Origin: Prorocentrum cordatum
Lineage: Eukaryota; Sar; Dinophyceae; Prorocentrales; Prorocentraceae
Direction: 5' to 3'
Assembly: GCA_963575745.1 (NCBI GenBank)
Contig: CAUYUJ010003920.1
Span: 1 to 64,000, forward strand
DNA length: 64,000 nt
Both the position numbers and the translations under genes were made by a program. The notes beneath the pieces were generated by a model that made no database searches, was not told where the DNA came from, and saw nothing but the letters and a program-made list of their open reading frames with translations. How positions within the stretch are numbered: position 1 is the first letter of the stretch; each line of letters begins with the position of its first letter. Shown in pieces: positions 1-12,151 of the stretch.

Positions 1-480
1 GCTCCCGGGGGGGGGTCGGGGTCCGGCTGCTTGTCGCGCACGGCGCGACGACGGCAGGCGTGGGAACAGCCCGACCGCTCTCAGCACCGTCTCCCTCAGC
101 AGTCGGGAGCCCGACCCCCCCCCCCGATTACCTGGCCGTAGCGGGGTGGGCAAGTGCTGGACGAAGTCGTCGGTGTCGGCGTTAGTGCCGTGTGGGTGAG
201 CGTGGTGGTCAGCTCGGTGCGCGCGCAGCTCAGCGCGCAGGCGGTGCACGTCGTGCTCTAGAATGCGGAGATCTTCACGAAGATTCGCCCGAAGCACGCG
301 TGGGGCGTGGCCAGGTGGTTCAGGAAGGTCGCGCCCGTGCAGGACGGGCACGTAGATGACAAGGTTCTGGTGCCTATGCTCGATGAATTGGCAGTGGTAT
401 GCTCGAAGCGGGCCAGGCAGTAGCTGAGGGTGAAACGAACTGCATGTGCGGGCATTGCGGCGCTGGGCTGGTGGCTCCAT
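1..480 (-). CDS. First exon of an unrecognised minus-strand gene, partial at window edge
   Basis: On the minus strand an ATG at 480-478 sits in a strong context (GCCGCC before ATGG). The frame then stays open for 160 codons to the window edge. A donor CAG|GTAATC at 131 suggests that the exon is 480-132 (116 codons plus one base). The peptide starts MEPPAQRRNA, has a basic, Pro/His-rich first half, then a heptad-like stretch (LREDLRILEHDVHRLRAEL, about residues 67-85) likely to form a coiled coil, and ends in a His/Asp-rich tail before the donor. I recognise no family. A plus-strand reading of about 50 codons also exists in the same stretch (240-420), so strand choice is an inference from length, start context and donor. 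It would be divergent from the next gene, with the (GA)n tract between them. Confidence 0.4.
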   Translation of the reverse strand, partial: MEPPAQRRNARTCSSFHPQLLPGPLRAYHCQFIEHRHQNLVIYVPVLHGRDLPEPPGHAPRVLRANLREDLRILEHDVHRLRAELRAHRADHHAHPHGTNADTDDFVQHLPTPLRPGNRGGGSGSRLLRETVLRAVGLFPRLPSSRRARQAAGPRPPPGS

Positions 481-592
481 GGCGGCAGCACCTGCGAAGA
501 CTTGGGATGGGGTAGGAGGCATCAGCATGGCAGTCTCGCCGCGCGAAGGCTGCCTCCTGGGGCTCGCTCTGAGTGGATACTCTCGAGCCGAG

Positions 593-594
593 AC

Positions 595-630
<36 letters not shown>

Positions 631-657
631 TAGAGCGTGTGAGAGAGAGTGAGGGGG
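593..657. repeat. (GA)n microsatellite
   Basis: An almost pure GA tract of about 30 repeats lies between the divergent minus-strand exon and the first exon of the plus-strand gene. It either belongs to the shared upstream region or to a 5' intron of the plus-strand gene, because a CAG acceptor follows at 690-692. Confidence 0.9.
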
Positions 658-692
658 AGAGAGGGAGACCCCCTTGCCGTGTCCGCTGCCAG

Positions 693-3600
693 GCGGCGGC
701 GACGACGAGTCCGAGACCTTCGTCGAGAAGCCGATCGAGGCAGCCGAGGCGGAGGGGATCTCCAGCGAGGCGCCCGACGCGACTCCCTCGACCGACGTGC
801 CGACCGAGCGGGCCGACCCCGAGGGCGAGGATGGCGAGATTAAGGACGCCGACGAGCACATGAAGGATTTCATGGATGAGGCGCTGTCGTCGCAGGGGGC
901 CAATGACAAGCCAGCCGAGAACGACAAGGGTGGGCTCGATGCCGAGACCAGCAGCCAGGAGAGATGGACAAACAAGAAGGGATGGAGGAAATGGGACGTC
1001 GGAATGAATAGGAGGGGGATGGAGGACGGAGGCGAGGAGGGGGAGGAAGGGGCTGGAGGAGTTAAGGATGAGGGTCAGGAGTGAGAGAGTTTTTTTCGTC
1101 CAAACCTCTAGGGCGGCCCCCCTGCGATTGCAGCCGCCGCCGAGGAGGTTGCCGCCGCTGCGCAGCATGAGAGTCTCGACGTCGAATTCGTGGGGGCGCG
1201 CACGATTCCGTCTGCTGCGTGGACCATTCCGCCCTCGGACGCATTGCCGCCTTTGCATCCGCCCCGCGCGCCCGACTTCCCGCTGCATCAGGGGCCAGCG
1301 GAGCCGCCCGCCAAGAAGCAGAAGACTGAGCCAGCGGAGGATGGCACAGCGGCTGTGCACACCGAGGAGCCTCCCTCGGGACCGACCTCTCAACCAGTCT
1401 ACGTCGACGACTCGCCGCCTGCCAGCGGCGGTCCTGCGGCGCCCTCCTCGGTAGCGACGCCGAGCAGCCGCGGGAGCGCCCGCGGCCCCAGCCGCTGCCC
1501 TGAGACGCCGTCCGTGGCACCAGCGCCGAGCAGCCGCGCGACCACCCGCAGTAGTCCTGGGACGCCGTCCGCGGCGGCGCGACCGACTCGTGGCCCTGCG
1601 ACGCCATCCTCGGGGGCAGCGCCGAGCAGTGGCGGCGCGGCGCCATCGGCGTCGCCAGCTAATCCCGACTCGAAGCTGGCCTGCATTGACGTCGGCGACT
1701 TGGCCTGTGCGGAGCCTGGGTCGAGCTCAGCTGTGGGTGCCGCGATGCAGAAGGAGAACGACTTGCTGCTGGAGCTCTTCAAGAAGCACAAGGACAACGA
1801 CGTGCACGACCCCGACGCGGACACAGAGCTGGTGGCTGCCTACAAGGCCCGCTTCTGCCCTACGGACGGAGCCATCGGTCAGCGGTGGAAGCGCTACCTC
1901 GATGACGACGGCGGCGCGGCGCCATCGGCGTCGCCAGCTAATCCCGACTCGAAGCTGGCCTGCATTGACGTCGGCGACTTGGCCTGTGCGGAGCCTGGGT
2001 CGAGCTCAGCTGTGGGTGCCGCGATGCAGAAGGAGAACGACTTGCTGCTGGAGCTCTTCAAGAAGCACCAGGACAACGACGTGCACGACCCCGACGCGGA
2101 CGCAGAGCTGGTGGCTGCCTACAAGGCCCGCTTCTGCCCTACGGACGGAGCCATCGGTCAGCGGTGGAAGCGCTACCTCGATGACGACGCCACTGATGAG
2201 GACAAGCACCACTACAACAACGTCCTCAAGAAGCGGAAGGACAAGCAGGCATTCCGCTTGAAGTGGCTCGACGATGCGCACAAGGACTACCTGCAGAAGC
2301 GCATCCACACGCAGACGTCGTACGAGGCGGAGGAGGAGTGGGGCGTCTACGAGCCGCTGGAGGTGCTCATCAAGAAGGAGAGCGGCTGGCAGGGCAGCAG
2401 GACGATAGAGCTCCATCGAACTCAACGCCCTCTGGAACTTGGCGTGGCTCCCCTGGTTGCGCCTCCAGATTGGAGGTGTAACCGAATGAGCCACGTGTTC
2501 TTCCAAGTGACGTTGACATCGATGGGGCTCCGAGGACGGGATGCGAGGCTGGAATGAAAATCGCGAAGTCGTGCGCCATGATGGGGGGAAGTGGGTGTCC
2601 TACAACTCGATGTCGAAGCGCTTGGAGTTCCTGCACGTGAAGAAGGGCTTCAGGAACCGATTTCGAACGGTGCCGGCAGATCTACGAGGACCGAGCCACC
2701 ATAACGAGGAGGAGGACGCGGAGGAGGAGGAGGAGGGGGATGAGGAGGAGGAGGAGGAGAAGGAGGAGGAGGAGGAGGAGGAGTTGGAGGAGAGACGAGA
2801 GGGAGGAGGACCGACTGTCTCACGCCCGCCCACCCCCTCCTCACAATGGGGGGTGTGGAGGGAGGAGAAGAGAGGACACGAGTTAGAAAGGAAGGCGAGG
2901 GTGAACCGAAACAGGGTGAGGACTTGAGGAGGGAAGGAGGGGAAGGAAGGGGAACGAGGGGGAGATGGGGAAGGGAGGGGAGGGGAGTGGGAAGAATGGA
3001 GGCGGCAGAGAGGATGGGAAGGGGGTAGGGAGGGAGGGAATAGCCATGCAGGAGCGTCGCAAAAACGTCGACGGCGGGTGGAAGCTCGGCGCGAAGCAGG
3101 GGATGACGAAGCCGACCAAGCCGAAGAAGACGCCCGCCAAGGACACCGAGAAGAAGCAGAAGCAGGCGCCAGGGAGGGGACGTGAGATGAGGGATGACAC
3201 CTTACCCTCTCCAGCCCTGTCTGCTCCTCCCATGGCGTCCTGCCCCCCCCTTCCTCCCCCTGGTCTGCTGCCCTCCCGCCTCCGACGCTCGGACCTGTCT
3301 CAACCTTCTCATTTCCCTTCCTTCTACCCCTCGCGTTTCCCTTCACCGTTCTCTTCTCATCATCATCATTCCCCCTCCTCCCCTTCCCCCTCCTCGTCCC
3401 CCTCCCCCTCCTCCTCCTCCTCCTCTCCTCATGCTCCTCCCTCCTCCTCCTCCTCCTCCTCCTCCCCTCCCTCCTCCTCCCCCTCCTCCTCCTCCTCCTC
3501 CTCCTCCTCCTCCTCCTGCTCCTGCTCCTGCTCCTCCTCCCCCTCCTCCTCTTCCTTCTCCTCCTCCGCCTCCTCCTCCTCGTCCTCCCCCTCTCTTTTT

Positions 3601-3941
3601 AGGTGCCGTCGACGACAGCCAAAGCATGTGGCGCCGCTGAGAACGCGCTGAAGACAGCGAAGGAGCTCCTGGCGAAGGGCAACAGCGACGAATCCTTGGA
3701 GTGGGCCCGTGCGTCGCAAGTGATCAGCGGGCTGAACACTGAGTACAAGCGCATGCGATCGACGACGGGCCAGGACTCCTTCGCCTCCCTCTTCATGCGC
3801 AACTGGGCCCTAGACCAGTGCTGGTCGCTCAAGGCACAGGAGGGAGATGAGTTCAATGACAAAGGCGCAGAGCTCCTCAGCACGGTGAACCTTGATAAGC
3901 TGAAGGGGGAGATTGACCGCCTGCAGAGGCGCATCGCGTAG
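693..3941 (+). CDS. Multi-exon gene of unknown function with duplicated exon segment
   Basis: Proposed exons: about 693-975 (acidic), 1134-~2400, ~2541-2669, 3052-3165 and 3603-3941 (TAG stop). The last three fit together in phase: donor GT at 2670 and acceptor AG at 3050-3051, then donor GC at 3166 (CAG|GC) and acceptor AG at 3601-3602 after a long pyrimidine tract. GC-AG introns are known to be common in dinoflagellates. The protein runs acidic N-terminus, Pro/Ser/Thr-rich linker with a KKQK basic patch, a 93-residue unit present twice, a charged helical region (KHHYNNVLKKRKDKQAFRLK), a WV(x)YNSMSKRLEFLHVKKGF segment, a Lys/Pro linker and a C-terminal helical domain ending LDKLKGEIDRLQRRIA. 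From memory this resembles a hypothetical family seen many times in dinoflagellate gene models, possibly spread by retroposition; that is unverified. Exon 1-2 and exon 2-3 junctions cannot be fixed. Confidence 0.6.
1631..2188 (+). repeat. Tandem duplication of a 279-bp coding unit
   Basis: Unit 1 is 1631-1909 and unit 2 is 1910-2188. Each is 279 bp (93 codons) and I count only two substitutions between them: Lys to Gln in KKHKDNDV versus KKHQDNDV, and Thr to Ala in DADTEL versus DADAEL. The unit carries an amphipathic LLLELFKKH helix and a PTDGAIGQRWKRYLDDD end. Reading frame is kept because the length is a multiple of three. Confidence 0.95.
2670..3051 (+). other. Intron with purine-rich (GGA)n tract
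   Basis: GT donor at 2670 and AG acceptor at 3050-3051 are both in phase 0. The interior is dominated by GGA/GAGG repeats (about 2700-2800 and 2920-3010), so open frames on either strand here are poly-Glu or poly-Pro/Ser artefacts. Confidence 0.6.
3166..3602 (+). other. GC-AG intron with extreme pyrimidine tract
   Basis: The probable donor is CAG|GC at 3166 and the acceptor is CTCTTTTTAG ending at 3602. About 240 bases (3355-3600) are (CTC)n/(TCC)n. The long ORFs listed on both strands are read through this repeat and are not genes. Confidence 0.6.
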
Positions 3942-4019
3942 GGATCGAGCAGCCAGCCTGATCGCCGAGGCGTCGGTGCCGTCGCTCGAGGGTTTGCGGC
4001 GGCCCAGGCTTGTTCAAGC

Positions 4020-4215
4020 TACATGGGCGCTCGGAGGAAGAGGGGGGGGGGGGGGGGGATGAAGTGGAGGGGGGAGGAGGAGAAGGGGAAGGAAGAAGAA
4101 GAGGAGCAGGAGGGGAGGAGGAGGAGGAGGAGAAGGAGGAGGAGGAGGAGGGGGATAAAGAGGAATAGGAGAAGGAGGACGAAGAAGAGGAGGAAGAGGA
4201 AGGGGAGAACGAGGA
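4020..4215 (+). repeat. Purine-rich GGA/GAA tract with G-run
   Basis: Downstream of the gene's stop codon the plus strand is almost pure purine for nearly 200 bases, starting with a run of about 13 G. No gene is seen from 3942 to the next coding region; 4216-4470 shows nothing recognisable. Confidence 0.85.
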
Positions 4216-4469
4216 GGAGACATGGGTTTCGTCACAAAGTTGGCACTCGATCCAAGGTCGTTCAGTGCGGTCCCTTCAGGTCTGCTCACAAATCCTGGTC
4301 CGAACCATCTTCGCCAGCTGAATTTGCTTTGAAATCACGAATTTCGGGATGTTCGGGGCAACTCAGGTGGGAATTTCTCCGCTCTCGAGCCGCCCGAGAG
4401 TGAGTAGCTCAGTCTGGACGCCGCCCGACTGCGATTTTCAAGACATCTGGCGTCGGCGCGACGAAAACT

Positions 4470-4715
4470 GCGTGTACGGTTTGCGTGCGGTTTCTGTGCG
4501 CGTGCGGTTTCTGTACGTTTTGTGTACGTTTTCCGGATGTACGTTTTGTGTACGTGTTGGAGTCGTTTTGCAATGGTGTCTCATGCGGTGGTGTACGTTT
4601 TCTGTACGTTTTTGGCACGTGTACGTTTTGTGTGCGTTTTCCGGGGGTACCTCCTGCGCGCGTTTTCGGCGCGGTTTCTGCGCGGTTTCTGCGCGCCCGA
4701 ATTCCGGGCAAAAGC
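4470..4715 (+). repeat. Cluster of TGTACGTTTT motifs
   Basis: TGTACGTTTT and close variants (GTGCGTTTT, GCGCGGTTTCTG) recur about ten times in 245 bases, often as GTGTACGTTTTC. The reverse complement AAAACGTACAC is the core of the 21-bp minisatellite at 11816-12151. ORFs in this stretch (phenylalanine/valine/cysteine repeats) are repeat translations. Confidence 0.75.
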
Positions 4716-5145
4716 GCAATGTAGATTTCGCGTCGCGCCGTCGTCTTCTTGCTCGTGCCAGAGGATCGCCTGGCAGATTCCGTACTCTGGAGGGTGAGAA
4801 CAAGAAAGAATTGGTTGAGCATGGATGTCAACCCTCGTCCTTCCTCCTCCTCTCACTCCCGAACTCCCCCACCTCCTCTTCCTCCTCCTCCTCCTCCTCC
4901 TGCCCCTCCTCCTTCTCGTCCTTTTGTCTCCTCGCTCGTGGTCCTCCCCCCATGTGCTCTCCCGTCTGGCAGCAGGGCAGAGGGCCCGGAGCCTTCTCAG
5001 CAGTCGCCGACGCAGACTGCGAGCCCTACGTCGCCCTACGTCGCAGGCTTCGCGCAGGCTTTGACGCCCCGTAGGCCCCGTGAGGGCCTCCAGGGGCAAC
5101 AAAAATGTTGACCCCCTTCTCCTCCTCCTCCTCCACCTCCCCCAG

Positions 5146-5863
5146 CAACATGCGGAAGAGACATGGCAATAACGCAGCCAGCACAACGCAGCATGCATTA
5201 GCCAAGGAGCGGATGATCAAGGAAGTTAGACGAGGACGAGGAGGCACGCATCAGAATTGCAAAAGCAGCGAGGCGCACAAACAATTGACAACACAGAGCG
5301 CATCTCAAGTGAGACGCCTGGCCCGCCCTATCGACACGTCTGGCGGGGGGGCGATGGGGGAGGCATCTACAAGGAAGGGGATGCACGGGGACGGGAGGGG
5401 AGAGGGAACTCAGACGTGCAACGCACCTTTTCGCCCAAGCTTTTCCAAATCAATGGAGCTGGTGTTGCCCCGACCCAAGCGTGTCAGACTGAACGATGTG
5501 CATATTTCCGATGAGGAGAGGCAGCGATCTGTCACTGAGTTTACACTGTACCTTCTTCGCATGTACGCCGAGGGGCGACACGTGCGTGCTACGGATCTCT
5601 GCGCGATATGCTGGCGCGCTCATCGGGCTGGCATTGATGGGCCCGTCAGTTGGATAAAGCTCAATCCTGAGAGCAGTTCTGGAAACTTCGCCAGACATTT
5701 GAGGGGGCGTGTGCTCAAAGATGTGTTGCCCCAGTACTACCACTACGTTAATATCTCGTACAACAAAAAGTTGACCATGGGTAGGCACGAGAAGGCGCTC
5801 CCCGTTATTCCTGTTTACGAGTCGCTTGGGAAGGACATCGGTGCTGCATACATTCGTCGGCGG
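5146..5863 (+). CDS. Exon 1 of the Cys-rich CGC-GWC family gene
   Basis: A (CTC)n tract with CAG at 5143-5145 looks like an acceptor, so upstream exons may exist (a short Ala/Arg-rich frame near 4950-5070 is a candidate). The first ATG is 5150; a second in-frame ATG at 5453 opens the better-looking part. The segment from about codon 100 on is folded-domain-like: an ISDEERQRSVTEF helix, DLCAICWRAHRAGI, GNFARHLRGRVL and LPVIPVYESLGKDI. A donor CGG|GTATTT at 5864 is in phase 0 and matches the next exon. Function is not established; similar peptides recur in dinoflagellate gene models as far as I remember. Confidence 0.6.
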
Positions 5864-6063
5864 GTATTTGTCGGCAGGTGGGGGAGGGGGAGGAGGAGGA
5901 GGAGGAGGAGGATGCAGGAGGCAGGAGGAGGAGGAGGAGGCTGAGGCAGGAGGACGATGAGGCAAATGCATGAGGAGGAGGAAGAGGAGGAGGAGGAGGA
6001 GGAGGAGGAGGAGGAGGAGGAGGAGGAGGACGGTGGAGCACTGCCCACCACTTTTTCCCAAAG
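5864..6063 (+). other. GT-AG intron with (GGA)n
   Basis: This 200-base intron is defined by GT at 5864 and TTTTTCCCAAAG ending at 6063, with phase 0 on both sides. It holds an uninterrupted (GGA)n block at about 5880-6036. Confidence 0.7.
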
Positions 6064-7142
6064 GAACCCTCCGAGCTGGACCCTGAGGACAGACCGCCAT
6101 CCCTCGACGCGTGGCGGATGATGTATCACGAACACCCGATCATCAGGGAGGGGGGCGAACCCCTCGCATTGTACCTAGATGGGATTAAGTATACCAGGCC
6201 TAGCATGACTGGAAAGGCCAACAACGTAACTGCGCTAGTGCTGTACAGTCTCGTTACAGAGAAGCGCCACGTAGTGGCGGTTCTCAAGAAATCTGAGCTT
6301 TGCAGATGTGGCTGCAAAGGGTGGTGCAATCTATGGGCAGTGTGGGATTATGTAGCGTGGTGCTTGAAAGCGTTGTGGAGAGGGAAGCACCCTCGGCGGC
6401 AGCGTGACGGTTCCGACTGGCCAGTTGGTTCCCGAGGCGTTGCCATGGCAAACGCGCCATTGTGCAAAGCTGCGGTTGTTGTGATCAAAGGCGACTGGAT
6501 GGAATGCGCCAAGTCGCTGGGTCTGCCGTCTTGGCAGAGCGGTTCGAGGCCTTGCTATTGCTGCGAGGCAACATACGATAACATGGATGAGGACCACTCG
6601 GTGAAAAACAAAAAAAATGAACGGAGGATGGGGGAGGAACAGGAAGAAGAGGAGGGGGATGAGGTCTGATGAGAGGCTGAGGCTGAAGGGTGAGGAGGAG
6701 ACAGGTAGAGGAGGGCCCGAGCTCCCTAGCTGTCACGCTTCCCCGAGGACGCGTGGGGGGAGTACGGCGAGGACTCTTGCGAGGAGGCGCGCCGCAAGTG
6801 CGAGGTCCACGTCGCGCTTGCAACGCAGGAGGACAGGGGCAACATATTCGTGGACGGTGGGCTGATGTACATGGCGGGGAGGAATGGGCTCGGGAGAACC
6901 CTGACAAACGACGCGCCGTCTCTGGGGCTCAAAGCTGGGGGCCGTTTGGACCCATCCCGCAACTTGCGGGACGTTGGGGAATTGGGGGCTGCAGCGTTGC
7001 CGATCACTGTGGCCTTCTGGCGGCGAACCATTGTCGGCGGCAAGTGCGTTGACCTCGCACACCGACGGATACCTGTACTATGCCGATTATTGAGGCTGTC
7101 CCCTTATAATTTCACTGTAGACACGCTGCACGTCCTAAACCT
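6064..7142 (+). CDS. Exons 2 and 3 of the CGC-GWC family gene, possible DDE-like transposase relative
   Basis: Exon 2 is 6064-6600 (179 codons), then a 129-base intron (GTGAAA at 6601, AG at 6728-6729), then exon 3 is 6730-7142, ending at donor CT|GTGAGT. All borders are phase-consistent. Exon 2 carries a beta-strand-like LALYLDGIKYT, followed by VLYSLVTEKRHVVAVL and the Cys cluster LCRCGCKGWCN, and ends at a CYCCEATYD cluster likely to bind metal. Exon 3 ends RLSPYNFTVDTLHVLNL, a D-x-x-H motif like that of CACTA/Plavaka-type transposases (DxxH before a Gly). An RNase-H-like DDE nuclease is therefore a hypothesis, with D of YLDG and D of TVDTLH as candidate catalytic residues. I did not find the third acidic residue. 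No disabling mutation is seen in these two exons. Confidence 0.65.
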
Positions 7143-7448
7143 GTGAGTTATCCTTCGGTTCATCGGTTTCGTTCGTTGGGAAGTCATCAAGAAACACCAA
7201 TGGATAATACGTCCTGGCGAGGCCCTCGGGGCATTCAAAAGTTTGCCCCCCACCGACCCCCAGCTTCACAGTTGTGTCTTCCGAGCCCTCCCCTTCTAGG
7301 CCTTGGTTCGGGGGCCCGCTGTAACGCTATTAACATGTCCCGAGGGTGGGGGGGTGCCTCCAGACGCGGAGGAATGTCTCCTATATAGTTGGAGGGGCTC
7401 GGAGGTAGACTAGGGACTCCGACAGGGTGAAGAGGGAGGGGGGCTCGG

Positions 7449-8200
7449 CGGAAGGCGGACGCTCACTTGGAGAAGTGCGTGGACAGGCTGCGCGCTGACA
7501 TGGGCGCGTGGCATGACATTGCTGGGGTAGAATCCCAGAGCCGAATGTCTACACTGACCCCCCCCCCCCCAGATGCTCGGATCCGAGGACATCCCTGAAC
7601 TTAAGGCCAATGGGGATGAGGCTGGCACGTTGCTCCCGTGGACTGTCTGGCTGGCGCAGAAATGCTCCCTGGATCGCTCTGTTATCCTTGCCGCAGAATC
7701 CCTGGTGGAGCACATGCGACAAGGCGGGGCCTAACCTATTCCACACGTACTCTCACGCCCCATCTCTTCACCCTCCCCCCCCCGCCTCGCCCTCGTCCTC
7801 CTACTTAACCTCATTATCGCCCATGTCCCCGCTTATCGTTGCAACCGACTCCTGGTGACTTGGGGGAGCTTCTGGAGACAACGAAACGGCATGTGAACCA
7901 CGCGCGTCGGGCTGGCATGAAACTCGTTCCGAAGCAAAGCGCGTGGGGCCATCTGGTCAAGAGGACAGGATGCAATAACTTCCCGCAAGTCTGACCCAAT
8001 ATCCACCTCAGGGCCACCTGCGAGTCCAGGTGGCCCTGAGGAGGACGCGGTAGCAAAGGGGTAGAAAGTGCCAGAATGATTTGTTCGCCCCGAGAGGAGT
8101 AAGCGGCTCGGGAACGCGCTCCACCTTGCGACGTGGGCAAACGAGTCCCTGAACCTCCCGATCGCCAACGCTGCGTCTTCAGCGCATGGGGGAGACTAGT
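7449..8200 (+). pseudogene. Degenerate downstream exons of the CGC-GWC family gene
   Basis: Coding-like pieces continue after 7142. One reads KADAHLEKCVDRLRADMGAWHD (7452-7517) into SRMSTLT, then a run of 13 C (7558-7570), then MLGSEDIPELKANGDEAGT and ILAAESLVEHMRQ (7573-7735). The frame joins only if the C-run were 12 long. A second piece at 7856-7993 reads DLGELLETTKRHVNHARRAG and KQSAWGHLVKRTG. A third at 8128-8185 reads TWANESLNLPIANAASSAHG. The order of segments (helix, PK-rich strand, then WxxESLN) is what I recall for this dinoflagellate family. Splice borders cannot be settled and the frame is broken at the C-run, so this is either a pseudogene or affected by a homopolymer error. Confidence 0.4.
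8006..8041. other. Perfect 15-bp hairpin with 6-base loop
   Basis: CCTCAGGGCCACCTG at 8006-8020 is followed by CGAGTC and the exact reverse complement at 8027-8041. It lies between two coding-like segments, presumably in an intron. No function is known. Confidence 0.9.
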
Positions 8201-8569
8201 GGGAGAAGCGCATCTAGGAGCAATTAACATTGCAAGGATTGTTCTGCGACGGCAGGCCTTTCTACCCCCAATAGACTAGACGGTGCGCTTTGATTGCAGG
8301 TCGCCTTGCAACAAAAAAAAACACGACTGGGTCTCAACCTGCCCCCCGACGGCCCAGGGACCTTGGGTTCGGGACGCCTGCCGAGCGCTCGCGAGCGCGG
8401 AGGGGGGGGGGGGGCTGGGTGAGGGCGCGGCACAGGGGCAGGGAGAAAGCGAGGGAACCATATGAGGCAGGACGATACAGCTGGCCATTGAGATCGGGGG
8501 GCGGTGCTTAGAGGATACGTCGGAAAACCAGGCCCGTCACCCGAGGGGTCCAGTTCTGGTCGTGCCTCA

Positions 8570-8745
8570 AAGCCCTCCTCCCTCATCCTACTCCTCCTCC
8601 TCCTCGTCCTCAGCCGCCCCCCCCCCCCCTCCTCGTCCACCTCTCCCTCCTCCTCCCTCCTCATCATCATCATCATCCTCCCCCTCCCCCTCCTCTTCCT
8701 CCTCCTCCTCCTCATCCACCTCCCCCGCCTACTCCCCCTCCTCTC
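8570..8745 (+). repeat. Pyrimidine-rich (TCC)n tract
   Basis: CTC/TCC repeats with ATC interruptions precede the acceptor of the next exon; ORFs here are poly-Ser/Pro artefacts. 8200-8560 shows no recognisable gene. Confidence 0.85.
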
Positions 8746-8907
8746 TGTGCTACCGCCTTCGCGCATGCACGCAAACTCACGCGCGCGCGTGCGCTGTAAC
8801 CTGCGCGCGGGCGCGCATGCAGGATATGCGCGCGCGGGCACACGTGCGCGCGCATGCCCAACGCAATAGAACGCTACTTCTACATCCATCGTTGTTTCCG
8901 AACGCAG

Positions 8908-10463
<1,556 letters not shown>

Positions 10464-11433
10464 AGCAATGGGTAGGCGTGCTTGGCGTTAGCGTCGATGT
10501 TCATATGCAGGTGACTTTTTTGAGTATTCGCGCGCTGCGCCCCGTGTCTGCCCTGGACCTTGCAACGCACAGATGTTCGGAGAGAATTCGAGGATGAAGT
10601 GAGCACATGAGCTTAGCATCTAAGATGTGGCACGAAGGGGGACGACGACGAGGGCAGTGCGAACATATGTCGATGGACATGCAGGGCGAACGAGCATCTG
10701 CAGATAGTCGGGGCCTGGGGACCGCTCGAGGGCAATGCATAGGTCAATGAAGTCAAAGGGTAAACGAAACGATCACGCTACATATGTAACCACTTTGACG
10801 AAACAATGTGTGAGAACGGCAGGGCGGCTGAGTAGGGATAGAACCTGGACTGAGGACGCATGGCGAAACTGAAAAAGGTAGGCGGCGGCGGTGGCGGAAC
10901 GGGAGGATGAGACCACAACGAAACTAATGAGCAATATGATGAGGCACATGAGCATGAGGCGGGGGAAGATGAGGAGTAAGAGGAGCGGGGGGAGGAGGAT
11001 GAGGAACAGGAAGAGGAGGGGGAGACACGAGGAGAGGAGCACGATAAGAGGAGGACGTGGAAACGATGTTGGGCCCTCGATCTTGATTCTGGCGGTTTCT
11101 CCCTGGACCGATCCGGGACGAGGTCGGGCCCTGGGCCGCGTCTGGAAATGCTGTGCGTTTGGTCCTAGGTTCCTGAGGTCTGGAAACTTCCAGGAACATG
11201 CAAGCGACTCGAGGGCGCAAGGTTCAATCCGTGCCGCCATCGTTGACGTCGGCGCCGGCGCCGATCGGGCACCGCATCGTCGTTGTTGACTTCCCCACCC
11301 GTGCTGTTGCCAAAGCGAGCGTGCTTTTTTGGATGATCCGTCGGCATCTTGCACGCTGGCGCGTTTTCCGCTGACCCTTTGGGCAAACGATCCGCAAACA
11401 AAAAAAACAGTGAGAGCGTGCAAATTGAAAAAA

Positions 11434-11434
<1 letters not shown>
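10464..11434. other. Gene-free stretch with purine tract
   Basis: No credible coding region after the TGA. At 10920-11045 the plus strand is AG-rich (GAGGAG with ATGAGG interruptions); both-strand ORFs there are low-complexity. Confidence 0.6.
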
Positions 11435-11497
<63 letters not shown>

Positions 11498-11630
11498 GCG
11501 AAGAACATCAAGCAACAACTACGCGTGGCGCCCACAAACAATCATGCCCACGGCGACCACGAAAGCGCTCGCAACACCAATATCGCAACGCACGCGCCCG
11601 CGGCGCCCGCGAAAACGCACGCGCACACAC

Positions 11631-11675
<45 letters not shown>

Positions 11676-11719
11676 CACATACACGCACACACACGCACAC
11701 ACACACACACACACACACA

Positions 11720-11771
<52 letters not shown>

Positions 11772-11812
11772 CACACGCACACACACACACGCACACACAC
11801 ACACACACCACG
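11435..11812 (+). repeat. 62-base A-run followed by (CA)n/(GCAC)n tract
   Basis: The A-run is 11435-11496 without interruption. About 11600-11812 is CA repeats with two blocks of GCAC repeats (11636-11664 and 11720-11760). ORFs of Thr-His-Ala repeats are artefacts. Confidence 0.95.
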
Positions 11813-11815
11813 AAT

Positions 11816-12151
11816 ACGTACACCAGCCCAACGAAAACGTACACCAGCCCCACGAAAACGTACACCAGCCCCACGAAAACGTACACCAGCCCCATGAAAA
11901 CGTACACCAACCCCACGAAAACGTACACCAGCCCCACGAAAACGCACACCAACCCTACGAAAACGTACACCAGCCCCGCGAAAACGTACAGCAGCCCCAC
12001 GAAAACATACTCCAGCCCCACGAAAACGTACACCAGCCCCACGAAAACGTACACCAGCCCCACGAAAACGCACAACCGCCCCACGAACACGTACACCAGC
12101 CCCGCGAAAACGTACACCAGCCCAACGAAAACGTACGCAACACCCACGAAC
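11816..12151 (+). repeat. 21-bp minisatellite, 16 copies
   Basis: The unit ACGTACACCAGCCCCACGAAA repeats 16 times with point variants. Because 21 is a multiple of three, several frames on both strands stay open and give seven-residue periodic peptides (TYTSPTK, ENVHQPH). Degenerate copies continue to about 12300. I see no start or domain making any of these a real gene. Confidence 0.95.

Noticed and set aside
2600-3720. Overlapping ORFs rich in Ser, Pro, Glu or Gly on both strands
   Set aside because: They are translations of GGA/TCC repeats in two introns; real exons flank them in consistent phase.
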